A stretch of 64,000 nucleotides of DNA from Embleya sp045207655 (GTDB lineage Bacteria; Actinomycetota; Actinomycetes; Streptomycetales; Streptomycetaceae), in contig NZ_CP108784.1 in assembly GCF_045207655.1 (NCBI RefSeq), positions 1,240,001 to 1,304,000 on the forward strand, read 5' to 3'. A model generated the notes under the pieces. The model had not been told where the DNA came from. It did no database searches and saw only the letters and a program-made list of their open reading frames with translations. The position numbers were made by a program, and so were the translations under genes. This document shows positions 33,262 to 40,419 of the stretch, piece by piece. Within the stretch, counting starts at the first letter, position 1. The number at the start of each line of letters is the position of its first letter.

Positions 33262-34623
33262 ATGAGTCTCCAGGCATTCGCCGAGCTGACCGGCCCGGCA
33301 GCGGCCACCTTCGACGAGGTGCGGCGCCGCAATCCCGGAGAGCCCGAATTCCACCAGGCGGTGCACGAGGTGCTGGAAAGCCTCGCCTCGGCCCTGACCA
33401 GGCGGCCCGAACTCGCCGACGCGGCACTCCTGGAACGGCTGGTGGAGCCCGAACGCCAGGTGCTGTTCCGGGTGCCGTGGACCGACGACGCCGGTCGGGT
33501 CCATGTCAACCGGGGCTTTCGGGTGGAGTTCAACGGCGCGCTCGGCCCGTACAAGGGCGGGTTGCGCTTCCACCCGTCGGTGAACCTGAGCGTGGTCAAG
33601 TTCCTCGGCTTCGAACAGATCTTCAAGAACGCCCTGACCGGGCTCGGCATCGGCGGCGGCAAGGGCGGTTCGGACTTCGACCCCAAGGGCCGCTCGGACG
33701 CCGAGGTGATGCGCTTCTGCCAGTCGTTCATGACCGAGCTGTACCGCCACCTGGGTGAACATACCGACGTGCCCGCCGGTGACATCGGGGTCGGTGGACG
33801 CGAGATCGGCTACCTGTTCGGTCAGTACCGGCGGATCACCAACCGCTACGAGTCCGGCGTGCTCACCGGCAAGGGGCTGGGCTGGGGCGGATCGCAGGTG
33901 CGCACCGAGGCGACCGGGTACGGCTGCGTGTACTTCCTGGCCGAGATGCTGGCGGCGCGCGGCGACGACCTGGTGGGCCGGCGTGCGGTGGTCTCCGGTT
34001 CGGGCAACGTGTCGATCTTCGCCATCGAGAAGGCCCGCGAGCTCGGCGCCCGCGTCGTGGCGGCCTCCGACTCGACCGGCTACATCGTCGACGACAAGGG
34101 CCTGGACCTGGACCTGCTCAAGGAGATCAAGCTGGACCGGCGCGGCCGGATCGCGGAGTACGCCGATCGGGTTGCGCACGCGCGCTACGTGCCGGACGGC
34201 TCGGTCTGGGAGGTCCCGTGCGATGTCGCGCTGCCGTGCGCGACGCAGAACGAGCTGTCCGGCCCGGCCGCCGCGCACTTGGTCAAACACGGCCTGACGG
34301 CGGTCGCGGAGGGCGCCAACATGCCGTGCACGCCGGACGCGGTGCACGTCTTCCGCGCCGCGGGCGTGTCGTTCGCGCCGGGCAAGGCGGCCAACGCGGG
34401 TGGGGTGGCCACCTCGGCCCTGGAGATGGCGCAGAACGCGGCCCGCACGTCCTGGAGCTTCGCCGACACCGACGCCCGACTCGGCGCGATCATGCGCGAC
34501 ATCCACGACACGTGCCTGAGCACCGCCGCCGAGCACGGTCACGAGGGCGACTACGTGCTGGGCGCCAATGTGGCCGGCTTCCTGCGCGTCGCCGACGCGA
34601 TGAACGCCTTCGGCGTGGTGTGA
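33262..34623 (+). CDS. gdhA: NADP-type glutamate dehydrogenase
   Basis: 453-residue glutamate dehydrogenase of the hexameric class (~450 residues), interconverting 2-oxoglutarate plus ammonium and glutamate. Signature and active-site residues are intact: RVEFNGALGPYKGGLRFHPS, LGFEQIFKNALTGLGIGGGK (GGGKGG with catalytic Lys), DIGVGGREIGYLFGQYR, the Rossmann motif VVSGSGNVSIFAIEKARELG and ATQNELSG. The Ser/Arg-bearing dinucleotide region and overall type fit the NADP(H), biosynthetic class. Start ATG 33262 follows GGAAGGAC. A 17-bp perfect terminator follows. The divergent glutamate-binding lipoprotein suggests a link between amino acid uptake and nitrogen assimilation. Confidence 0.96.
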   Translation: MSLQAFAELTGPAAATFDEVRRRNPGEPEFHQAVHEVLESLASALTRRPELADAALLERLVEPERQVLFRVPWTDDAGRVHVNRGFRVEFNGALGPYKGGLRFHPSVNLSVVKFLGFEQIFKNALTGLGIGGGKGGSDFDPKGRSDAEVMRFCQSFMTELYRHLGEHTDVPAGDIGVGGREIGYLFGQYRRITNRYESGVLTGKGLGWGGSQVRTEATGYGCVYFLAEMLAARGDDLVGRRAVVSGSGNVSIFAIEKARELGARVVAASDSTGYIVDDKGLDLDLLKEIKLDRRGRIAEYADRVAHARYVPDGSVWEVPCDVALPCATQNELSGPAAAHLVKHGLTAVAEGANMPCTPDAVHVFRAAGVSFAPGKAANAGGVATSALEMAQNAARTSWSFADTDARLGAIMRDIHDTCLSTAAEHGHEGDYVLGANVAGFLRVADAMNAFGVV

Positions 34624-34645
34624 TCCACGGCTGAACCCGACACGT

Positions 34646-34684
34646 CGCCGCCGTCCGACCGGTCTCCCCGGTCGGACGGCGGCG
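34646..34684. terminator. Strong bidirectional terminator after gdhA
   Basis: CGCCGCCGTCCGACCGG (34646-34662), loop TCTCC, and its exact complement (34668-34684): a 17-bp perfect stem between convergent gdhA and the acetyltransferase gene. Confidence 0.9.
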
Positions 34685-34696
34685 CTCGGTCGGCAC

Positions 34697-35164
34697 TCAG
34701 TCGACCGTGCGCCGGAAGACCTGCCGCGAACCGCCCTCGGGCCCCGGCTCGGCGGACTCGGCCGGCACGAAGCCGAGCGACTCGTAGAACGCGCGCGAGC
34801 CGCCCTCGATCGCGCCCGGGTGGTCGAGCCCGAAGGTGATCAACTCGACGGTGCCCGGCCCGCGTACGTACCGGCGCGCCGCCTCCGCCATCAGCGCCCG
34901 GCCCACGCCCCGCCCTCGGGCGGCCCCGGCCACCACCAGCCAGTGCACGTGGTGCACCGGCGGTTCGGCGCCGAACAGCAGGCCGCCCAGCAGGCCGGGT
35001 CCGGGGTCGGCGGGCACCACGAGCGCCAGGCCGGTTCGGATGTGCTCGTCCAGCGCCGCGTGGAATCCGGGCTCGTCCACCATCGGTCCGAACCAGTGCT
35101 CGACCTCGGCGGCCAGTGCGAGAAATCCGGCCCGGTCCGCCGCGTGCGCGGGTCTGACGATCAT
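34697..35164 (-). CDS. GNAT-family N-acetyltransferase
   Basis: 155-residue acetyltransferase. MIVRPAHAADRAGFLALAAE opens the fold; the acetyl-CoA motif is VVAGAARGRGVGRALMAEAA (RGRGVGRAL), followed by VELITFGLDHPG and AFYESLGFVPAE. Length and motif order are those of a single GNAT domain. The substrate cannot be predicted; context (convergent with gdhA, divergent from the RNHCP leader) gives no clue. Confidence 0.88.
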   Translation of the reverse strand: MIVRPAHAADRAGFLALAAEVEHWFGPMVDEPGFHAALDEHIRTGLALVVPADPGPGLLGGLLFGAEPPVHHVHWLVVAGAARGRGVGRALMAEAARRYVRGPGTVELITFGLDHPGAIEGGSRAFYESLGFVPAESAEPGPEGGSRQVFRRTVD

Positions 35165-35260
35165 CGGCCCAGTCTGACAGGGCCGATTCGGCCGGCGAGA
35201 GGGGTCTCGGACGCGGGCCCCCGACGCGGCCCCGGACGCCGCCCCGCCCGGCGAAAATCG

Positions 35261-35291
35261 TTGGCTCGCTCGCCGCGCCCGCTGTTACGTT
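35261..35291 (+). promoter_or_regulatory. Promoter of the RNHCP operon
   Basis: TTGGCT (35261-35266) and TACGTT (35286-35291), spacing 19 bp. A start near 35298 would give a ~250-nt leader before the first RNHCP gene, unusually long for this window, where many genes look leaderless. Confidence 0.5.
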
Positions 35292-35347
35292 CGCCGGGTC
35301 CGGTCCGCGCAACCGCGGACCTCCACCCCTTCGGAAATCAGGTGTTG

Positions 35348-35425
35348 ATGCCCGTCCTCGCGCCGAGCGCGCCTCGTATGACCGCGGTCGGATCCGGCCT
35401 CCGGGACCTCCCCGACGCTCGCTGA
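35348..35425 (+). CDS. Possible leader peptide of the RNHCP operon (25 aa)
   Basis: ATG 35348 opens a 25-codon frame (MPVLAPSAPRMTAVGSGLRD... ending DAR) with a weak CAGG upstream. It stops 5 nt before a perfect 16-bp palindrome in the mRNA leader. It matches no known protein; its position is that of ribosome-dependent attenuation leaders. It may be chance, since a short frame of this size is not rare. Confidence 0.3.
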   Translation: MPVLAPSAPRMTAVGSGLRDLPDAR

Positions 35426-35430
35426 TCCCC

Positions 35431-35540
35431 CCGGTGGGCCCACCGGTCCGCACGCGCACCTCGCGGCGGACCGCGTCGACGACCCCTCCGAGACCGCTCG
35501 GCGCTTCCTTGCTGCCTTCGCTTCCGCCTTCGGCAAGGAG
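35431..35540 (+). promoter_or_regulatory. Structured mRNA leader with Shine-Dalgarno-sequestering hairpin
   Basis: The leader contains CCGGTGGGCCCACCGG (35431-35446, perfect), a hairpin GGTCCGC (35445-35451) with GCGGACC (35466-35472), and TCCTTGC (35506-35512) able to pair with GCAAGGA (35533-35539), which buries the AAGGAG of the first RNHCP gene. This suggests translation is conditional, perhaps on ribosomes in the upstream leader frame. No known riboswitch class is recognised. Confidence 0.45.
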
Positions 35541-35548
35541 ACTTCCGA

Positions 35549-35932
35549 GTGTCCAACGGCAACAACAACTCCGGTAAGCAGCACACCGTCCCACCACGCA
35601 CCGACACCTTCACCTGTGTCCGCTGCGGCCTCACCGTGACCACCGTCGACCCGGCCGGCGGCCGGCGCAACCACTGCCCGAGCTGCCTGCACTCCCGGCA
35701 CGTCCTCGACCGCGTCGAGGGCGGCCCGTCCGAGTGCGCGGCGCGGATGTCGCCGATCTCGATCGCGGTGCTGCGCGGCGGCGACTGGATGATCGTGCAC
35801 CGGTGCATCCGGTGCGACGAACTGACGTCGAATCCGATCGCCCCGGACGACAACCAGCTCATCCTGGTCCGAATGGCCGTCCGCCCACTGGCGCAACCGC
35901 CGTTCCCGCTCGAAGTGTTCGGGGAGTGGTGA
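35549..35932 (+). CDS. RNHCP-domain zinc-ribbon protein 1
   Basis: 127-residue protein with the RNHCP domain, named after its RNHCP motif; biochemical function unknown. Three CxxC pairs are present: FTCVRCGLTV, RRNHCPSCLHSRHV and HRCIRCDELTSNPIAPDDNQ, suggesting two zinc ribbons or a shared site. GTG 35549 follows AAGGAG at 8 nt. Its stop overlaps the next RNHCP gene by 4 bp (GTGA). The Asn/Arg/Cys-rich ribbon suggests RNA or ribosome contact; that is inference. It is preceded by a long structured leader. Confidence 0.88.
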   Translation: MSNGNNNSGKQHTVPPRTDTFTCVRCGLTVTTVDPAGGRRNHCPSCLHSRHVLDRVEGGPSECAARMSPISIAVLRGGDWMIVHRCIRCDELTSNPIAPDDNQLILVRMAVRPLAQPPFPLEVFGEW

Positions 35933-36342
35933 CGGTGGCCCGCCGCAGACCGGCCGACCGGCGCCCGCAGCGGTACAAGGACGTCACCCACGGGCGGACC
36001 GGACGCGGCGACGCGTTCCGCTGCGTGGGTTGTCGACTCGACGTGCCGTTGCTCGCGCCCGGTACGGCGCATCGCAACCACTGTCCGCACTGCCTCACCA
36101 GCCTGCACCTCGATCGCCGCGTCCCCGGTGATCGGGCGGCCGACTGTCGAGGTCGGATGAGCGTGCTGAGCATGTCCGTTCGGCCGGACGGGGAGTGGCA
36201 GTTGATCCATCAGTGCCAGTCCTGTGGGGCGCTGGGCGCGAACCGGATCGCCGGCGACGACAACCCGCTCGCGCTGATCCGGCTGGCGCTGCGCCCGCTC
36301 AGCGACCCGACCCGCCCGATCCGCGCGCTGCTCACGCTGTAG
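35929..36342 (+). CDS. RNHCP-domain zinc-ribbon protein 2
   Basis: 137-residue paralogue of the preceding protein: FRCVGCRLDVPLLAPGTAHR, NHCPHCLTSLHLDRRVPGD, MSVRPDGEWQLIHQCQSCGA, LGANRIAGDDNPLALIRLAL. The three CxxC pairs and the N(R)IA..DDNpL ending align with gene 1, so this is a tandem duplication. The N terminus is more basic (ARRRPADRRPQRYKDVTHGR), suggesting nucleic-acid binding. GTG 35929 gives a GTGA overlap with the upstream stop; GTG 35935 has better spacing from GGGGAG and is the alternative start. Translation is coupled to gene 1. A strong hairpin follows. Confidence 0.88.
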   Translation: MTVARRRPADRRPQRYKDVTHGRTGRGDAFRCVGCRLDVPLLAPGTAHRNHCPHCLTSLHLDRRVPGDRAADCRGRMSVLSMSVRPDGEWQLIHQCQSCGALGANRIAGDDNPLALIRLALRPLSDPTRPIRALLTL

Positions 36343-36368
36343 GGCGACACCCGAACGCGGGGGCGGGC

Positions 36369-36406
36369 GGGTGCCGGCCGGGCCGATGACGGCCCGGTCG
36401 GCGCCC
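36369..36406. terminator. Bidirectional terminator, RNHCP operon/SIP
   Basis: GGGTGCCGGCCGGGCC (36369-36384), loop GATGAC, GGCCCGGTCGGCGCCC (36391-36406): a 16-bp stem with two G-T pairs, between convergent operons. Confidence 0.8.
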
Positions 36407-36432
36407 GGGGGCGAGCGCGGGCGTCCCGGACG

Positions 36433-37203
36433 TCAGTCCATGCCGGTTCGGCCCGGGGACCAGAAGGGCTTGGTGATCACCGATCTGCGGTCCCAGCCGT
36501 GGTCGGCGACCAGGCGGTCCCGGACCAGCTTGACCGTCTTGGCCTCGCCCGCCACGTAGGCCACACCCGGCGTGGCGGGCAGCGCCAGGCGGCCCACCGC
36601 GGCGGCCAGGGTCGCCGAGGAGGCCGCAGACGCGGTGCCGCGTTCGAGCCAGGTGAGCCGTTCGGCGTGCGGCATCGGCAGCCGGTCGGCCGCGGTCGCG
36701 GTCTCGATCACCCCGTACACGTTCACCGCCGGGCCCACCGCGGCGATCATCGCGCCCAGCGCCACCGACGCGGTCTCCTCGCCGACGAACACGTGGTACG
36801 GCGCGTCCGGACGCAGCACGAAGCCGCCCTCGGGCCGGCCGAACCGGACCCGGTCGCCGGGCCGCGCCGCCCGACCCCACGCGGCTCCGGGCCCCGCGTC
36901 GCCGTCGTGGTCCAGCACGCACAGGTCCAGCGTCCCGGCCTGCGGGTCGTTGCTCCAGACCGAGTAGGTGCGCAACAGGTTGCCCGCCCCCTGGCGCCAA
37001 CCCGCCATCGAGAGCACGTCGTTCACATGCACCCGGACCTGCTGTCCGGGCCGGCAGGACAGTCCGCGCAGCGCGTCGTCGTGCATCCGGATCCGTCGCA
37101 TCCGAGCCGCGATCGACTCCGTCTCGACGATCGTGGCGGACAGGAACACCCGGTCGAGCAACCGGCCCATCGGGCCTCGCCGCCGACTCGTCTCGCGGTT
37201 CAC
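36433..37203 (-). CDS. Siderophore-interacting protein (ferric-siderophore reductase-like)
   Basis: 256-residue flavoprotein of the SIP family (YqjH/ViuB-like), which uses NAD(P)H to reduce ferric siderophores in the cytoplasm. The FAD-binding domain has RPGQQVRVHVNDVLS, the flavin motif LLRTYSVWSND (RxYS), VLDHDGDAGPGAAWGRAARP; the C-terminal SIP domain has HVFVGEETASVALGAMIAAV, VAYVAGEAKTVKLVRDRLVA and GWDRRSVITKPFWSPG. GTG 37203 overlaps the upstream MFS stop (GTGA), so the two are translationally coupled; ATG 37170 is an alternative. The pair may export and then re-use a siderophore, or export another compound with redox processing. Confidence 0.9.
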   Translation of the reverse strand: MNRETSRRRGPMGRLLDRVFLSATIVETESIAARMRRIRMHDDALRGLSCRPGQQVRVHVNDVLSMAGWRQGAGNLLRTYSVWSNDPQAGTLDLCVLDHDGDAGPGAAWGRAARPGDRVRFGRPEGGFVLRPDAPYHVFVGEETASVALGAMIAAVGPAVNVYGVIETATAADRLPMPHAERLTWLERGTASAASSATLAAAVGRLALPATPGVAYVAGEAKTVKLVRDRLVADHGWDRRSVITKPFWSPGRTGMD

Positions 37204-38708
37204 GCGGTCCTCCCGGAAGTGCCCGAGTCGGCCGAGGCGCTCGCGCGGTCGCGATAGCCCATCGCGACCACGGCGGTGGCCACCAGCAGCAGGCCGCCGA
37301 CGACCAGGAAGCCTACCGACATCGCGTCGGTGAACGAGTCCACGACCCGGGCGTGTTCCGCGCCCCGGGTCCGGGAGAGTTCCACGGCCGGCTGACCGGA
37401 GAACCGGCCGGCCAGGATGGTGCCGAACACCGCGACCCCCAGCGCCGCCCCGACCTCCCGCGCGGCGGTGTTCAGGCCGGAGCCCAACCCCGCCTGGTGC
37501 CTGGGCAGTTCGGCGACCACACCGAAGGAGAGCGCGGGCGCGCACAGTCCCATGCCCGCCGAGAGGATCAGCAGGAACCCGGCGTACACCGCGTAGGGGG
37601 TGCGTGCGTCCACCGTCGCCATGCACAGCAGCCCGATCCCGATCAGGCTCAGCCCGAACACCACCAACGGCCGCGTACCGACCCGCTGTTGCACCTTGAC
37701 CGCGACCTTCGGCGCGAGGGCCATGCCGACCGTGAGCGGAATGATCGCGAAGCCGGTGCGCAGCGCCGAGAAGCCCTTCACGTATTGCAGGTACTGGGCG
37801 TTGATGAAGAACAGCGCGAACAGTCCGAAGAAGCTCGCGCCGATCCCGAGCACGCCGGCCCGCAGCTTGGCGGACTTGAACACGCGCGGGTCCAGCAGCG
37901 GGTGTTCGGCACGGAGCGCGTGCACCACGAAGCCGGCCAGGAGCAGGCCGCCGAGCGCGAAGCCGCCGATCACATGGGAGGAGCCCCAACCGAACTCCGG
38001 GCCCTCGATGATCCCGTACAGCACCGCGACCAGGCCGGTGATCAGCAGCGCGGAACCGATCGGATCGAGCGCGGCCGGGTGGGTGGCGGTACGCGGGGTC
38101 ACCCACTGGACGATCGCGGCGAGCACCGCGGCGAGCGGGACCATGATCCAGAACAGGCCCTGCCAGGGCAGGTATTCCTGGACCAGACCGCCGCCGACGT
38201 TGCCGAGCAGGCCGCCCAGGCCGACCGCGAGCGTCCAGGACGCCATCGCCTGGGGCCGGCGTTCGGCCGGGAAGACGTGCATCAGGATCGACATGGTCGC
38301 GGGCATGATCAGCGCGGCGCCCGCGCCGGAGATGCCGCGGCCGGCGATCAGCGTGGCCGAGTTCGTGGCCAGCGCGCTGACGCCGGCACCGGCGGCGAAC
38401 ACGCCGAGCCCGGCGAGCAGTGCGCCCTTGCGGCCGTAGCGGTCGCCGAGCGCGCCGGCGGGAATGAGCAGGCCGGCGAAGACGATCACGTACGCGTCGA
38501 CGATCCACAGGATGCTGTCGGCGGACGGATGCAACCCGGACGCGGCCAGTTGCGGAATGGCCAGGTTGATCGCGGCGACCATGCTCTGCGCGACCAGCAC
38601 GCAGGCGCACATCGCGAGGAGCACGGCGCGCGACGCGCCGGCGGGTTCGGATTCGGATTCGGCACCGCCGGCGCGCGGCGCCGACGTGCCCAGGACGGGC
38701 GTGGACAT
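37200..38708 (-). CDS. DHA2-type MFS transporter
   Basis: 502-residue major facilitator of the 14-helix drug:H+ antiporter type. Motif A GALGDRYGRKGALLAGLGVF lies after helix 2 and the motif-C-like GLGGLLGNVGGGLVQEYLPW at helix 5; PATMSILMHVFPAERRPQAM lies between. The start ATG 38708 follows GGGGGA. Its last codons overlap the siderophore-interacting protein start, forming a two-gene operon, and a LysR gene lies divergently 125 bp away, which is the usual arrangement for a LysR-controlled exporter. The substrate could be a siderophore, an antibiotic or a metabolite; the SIP partner favours the first. Confidence 0.92.
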   Translation of the reverse strand: MSTPVLGTSAPRAGGAESESEPAGASRAVLLAMCACVLVAQSMVAAINLAIPQLAASGLHPSADSILWIVDAYVIVFAGLLIPAGALGDRYGRKGALLAGLGVFAAGAGVSALATNSATLIAGRGISGAGAALIMPATMSILMHVFPAERRPQAMASWTLAVGLGGLLGNVGGGLVQEYLPWQGLFWIMVPLAAVLAAIVQWVTPRTATHPAALDPIGSALLITGLVAVLYGIIEGPEFGWGSSHVIGGFALGGLLLAGFVVHALRAEHPLLDPRVFKSAKLRAGVLGIGASFFGLFALFFINAQYLQYVKGFSALRTGFAIIPLTVGMALAPKVAVKVQQRVGTRPLVVFGLSLIGIGLLCMATVDARTPYAVYAGFLLILSAGMGLCAPALSFGVVAELPRHQAGLGSGLNTAAREVGAALGVAVFGTILAGRFSGQPAVELSRTRGAEHARVVDSFTDAMSVGFLVVGGLLLVATAVVAMGYRDRASASADSGTSGRTA

Positions 38709-38796
38709 GGGTCCCCCAGGAGCTGACCGACGAAGGAGGAAGGAATGTTGCGGGGACTGCGTGTCCGGACCCGTCCACCGTAGGCTGGGACAACGA

Positions 38797-38833
38797 TTGA
38801 CTCCAGTGCATGTTTTGCATGGAAAGGATGCGT
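38797..38833. promoter_or_regulatory. LysR-type operator region
   Basis: TGCATGTTTTGCATG (38807-38821) contains the LysR T-N11-A motif (T38807, A38819) with repeated TGCATG, and TTGACT (38797-38802) could be a -35 box. It lies between the divergent MFS and LysR genes. Confidence 0.5.
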
Positions 38834-39739
38834 GTGACGCAATCCGGGATGGACCTCAACCTGCTGACCGCGTTGGACGCGCTCCTGGAGGAGTGCAGTG
38901 TCTCCGGTGCGGCGCAGCGCATGCACCTGTCCGAGCCGGCGATGAGCCGGACGCTGGGCCGGATCCGCAAGGCGCTGGGCGATCCGGTGCTGGTCCGGGC
39001 CGGCCGCTCGATGGTGCCCACGCCGCACGCGCTGGCCATCCGGGCCGAGGTGCGCACCATCGTGGAACGCGCCAGGACCCTGTTCACCGCCGCCGGCGAC
39101 GTGAACCTGGGCACGCTGTCGCGCACCTTCACCGTGTGGTCGCACGACGCGTTCGCCGCCGCGTGGGGCGCGCAGTTGTTCGCGCGCGCGGCGCGTGAGG
39201 CGCCGGGCGTACGACTGAAGTTCCTCGCGGAGAGCCACGTCGACACCCCGGCGCTGCGCGAGGGGGTCGCCGATCTGGAGGTGGGCGTGATCGACACCAC
39301 CTCGCCGGAGGTACTCACCGAGCACCTCTTCGAGGACCGGATGGTCGCCTGCGTGCGGGCCGGTCACCCGCTGCTGCGCGGTCGGTGCACGCCCGAGCGG
39401 TTCGCCGCCGCCGAGCACCTGATCGTCTCGCGTCGGGGCAAGATGCACGGCCCGGTCGACGCGGCACTCGCCGAACTCGGGCTGGAGCGGCGGGTGGTGG
39501 GCGCCGCGCCGACCTTCCCGTCCTCGCTGTTCATCCTCGGGTCGAGCGATCTGGTCGGCCTGGTCGCGGGCCAAATCACGTCGATGGTCGAGGGCATGGG
39601 GTTGCGCACCTTCGAGGTGCCGCTGGAACTTCCGGCGCTGCCGATGGGGTTGGCCTGGCATCCACGCAACGACGCCGACCTGGGGCACGCGTGGCTGCGG
39701 CAGTGCGTGCGCGACGTGCTGATGGAGACGCTCGGGTGA
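38834..39739 (+). CDS. LysR-family transcriptional regulator (NodD/LinR-like)
   Basis: 301-residue regulator. The N-terminal helix-turn-helix is MDLNLLTALDALLEECSVSG, AAQRMHLSEPAMSRTLGRIR, KALGDPVLVRAGRSMVPTPH, a spelling typical of the NodD/LinR branch. The effector domain follows (FTVWSHDAFAAAWGAQLFAR, VADLEVGVIDTTSPEVLTEH, MVACVRAGHPLL). Several starts are in frame; GTG 38834 has GGAAAGG at 6 nt and is preferred over ATG 38810, which falls within the likely operator. It probably controls the divergent MFS-SIP operon and itself in response to a small molecule. Confidence 0.92.
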   Translation: MTQSGMDLNLLTALDALLEECSVSGAAQRMHLSEPAMSRTLGRIRKALGDPVLVRAGRSMVPTPHALAIRAEVRTIVERARTLFTAAGDVNLGTLSRTFTVWSHDAFAAAWGAQLFARAAREAPGVRLKFLAESHVDTPALREGVADLEVGVIDTTSPEVLTEHLFEDRMVACVRAGHPLLRGRCTPERFAAAEHLIVSRRGKMHGPVDAALAELGLERRVVGAAPTFPSSLFILGSSDLVGLVAGQITSMVEGMGLRTFEVPLELPALPMGLAWHPRNDADLGHAWLRQCVRDVLMETLG

Positions 39740-39779
39740 GTCCGAGGTCGCACCGGTCGCGCCGATCCGCGCCCGGAGC

Positions 39780-40232
39780 TCAGCCGTCGAGGCGCATCAG
39801 CTCGATGCGGGTCCCGTCCGGGTCGGCCAGGAAGACCAGTTCGGTCGAGCCGGTCTCGCTCGGCAGGCTCGCGCGCGTGTCGGCGAGGAGCGTGCCGCCG
39901 TACTCGACCAGCCGCGCCGCGGCGGCGTCCACATCCTCGACGATGAAGGACAGGTGGGTCAGCCCGAGCTGGTTGCGCCGCCGCGACGGCTCGCCGAGCG
40001 GGTCCGGCGACGCGTAGTGCAGCAGTTCGACGACCATGCCCGCCTTGGCGATCATCTGCGAGACCAGACGCACGTCACCCTCGACCTCGAGGGTGTGTGC
40101 CACCTCGTTGCCCACGTCGTAGCGCACCACGGGGGTGAAGCCGAGGCCGTCGCGATAGAACCGCAGCGCGCGGTCCAGGTCGGTGACGCACAGGCCCAGG
40201 TGGGACGCGTTGTAGCTGATGGCGTCGGACAT
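39780..40232 (-). CDS. VOC-family (glyoxalase/dioxygenase-like) protein
   Basis: 150-residue vicinal-oxygen-chelate protein with two beta-alpha-beta-beta-beta modules: SHLGLCVTDLDRALRFYRDG, LGFTPVVRYDVGNEVAHTLE, MVVELLHYASPDPL, then GLTHLSFIVEDVDAAAARLV, YGGTLLADTRA and VFLADPDGTRIELMRLDG. Metal ligands of the fold (His in SHLGL, Glu in VVELLHY, His in LTHLS, Glu in RIELM) are all present, so it may be an active metal enzyme (lyase, isomerase or dioxygenase). GGGAG lies ~9 nt before ATG 40232. The perfect operator CTGACGATGCGTCAG lies 20-34 bp upstream, shared with a cupin and an LLM oxidoreductase gene. Confidence 0.9.
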   Translation of the reverse strand: MSDAISYNASHLGLCVTDLDRALRFYRDGLGFTPVVRYDVGNEVAHTLEVEGDVRLVSQMIAKAGMVVELLHYASPDPLGEPSRRRNQLGLTHLSFIVEDVDAAAARLVEYGGTLLADTRASLPSETGSTELVFLADPDGTRIELMRLDG

Positions 40233-40251
40233 GGCGCGACTCCCGGGATTA

Positions 40252-40266
40252 CTGACGATGCGTCAG
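40252..40266 (-). promoter_or_regulatory. CTGACG-ATG-CGTCAG operator (site 3 of 3), VOC gene
   Basis: Perfect 15-bp palindrome, the reverse complement of the sites at 19109 and 32083, placed 20 bp before the VOC start codon. Confidence 0.7.
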
Positions 40267-40360
40267 ATCGGCTGGTGTGCGCACGCTAGCAACGGCGGGC
40301 GCAATGATCCACTGCCGTGTCCCGACCGAAGTCGACCCAGGCCCCCGTTTCGATCGACCC

Positions 40361-40404
40361 TGTCGATCGGCCGTGTCGATCGGCCGTGTCGATCGGCCGT
40401 GTCG
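40361..40404. repeat. 13-bp tandem repeat, 3.4 copies
   Basis: TGTCGATCGGCCG repeats exactly at 40361, 40374 and 40387, with a partial copy from 40400. It lies between the VOC operator and the stop of the PhzF gene. Confidence 0.9.
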
Positions 40405-40419
40405 GGCCTCCCGCCCCGC

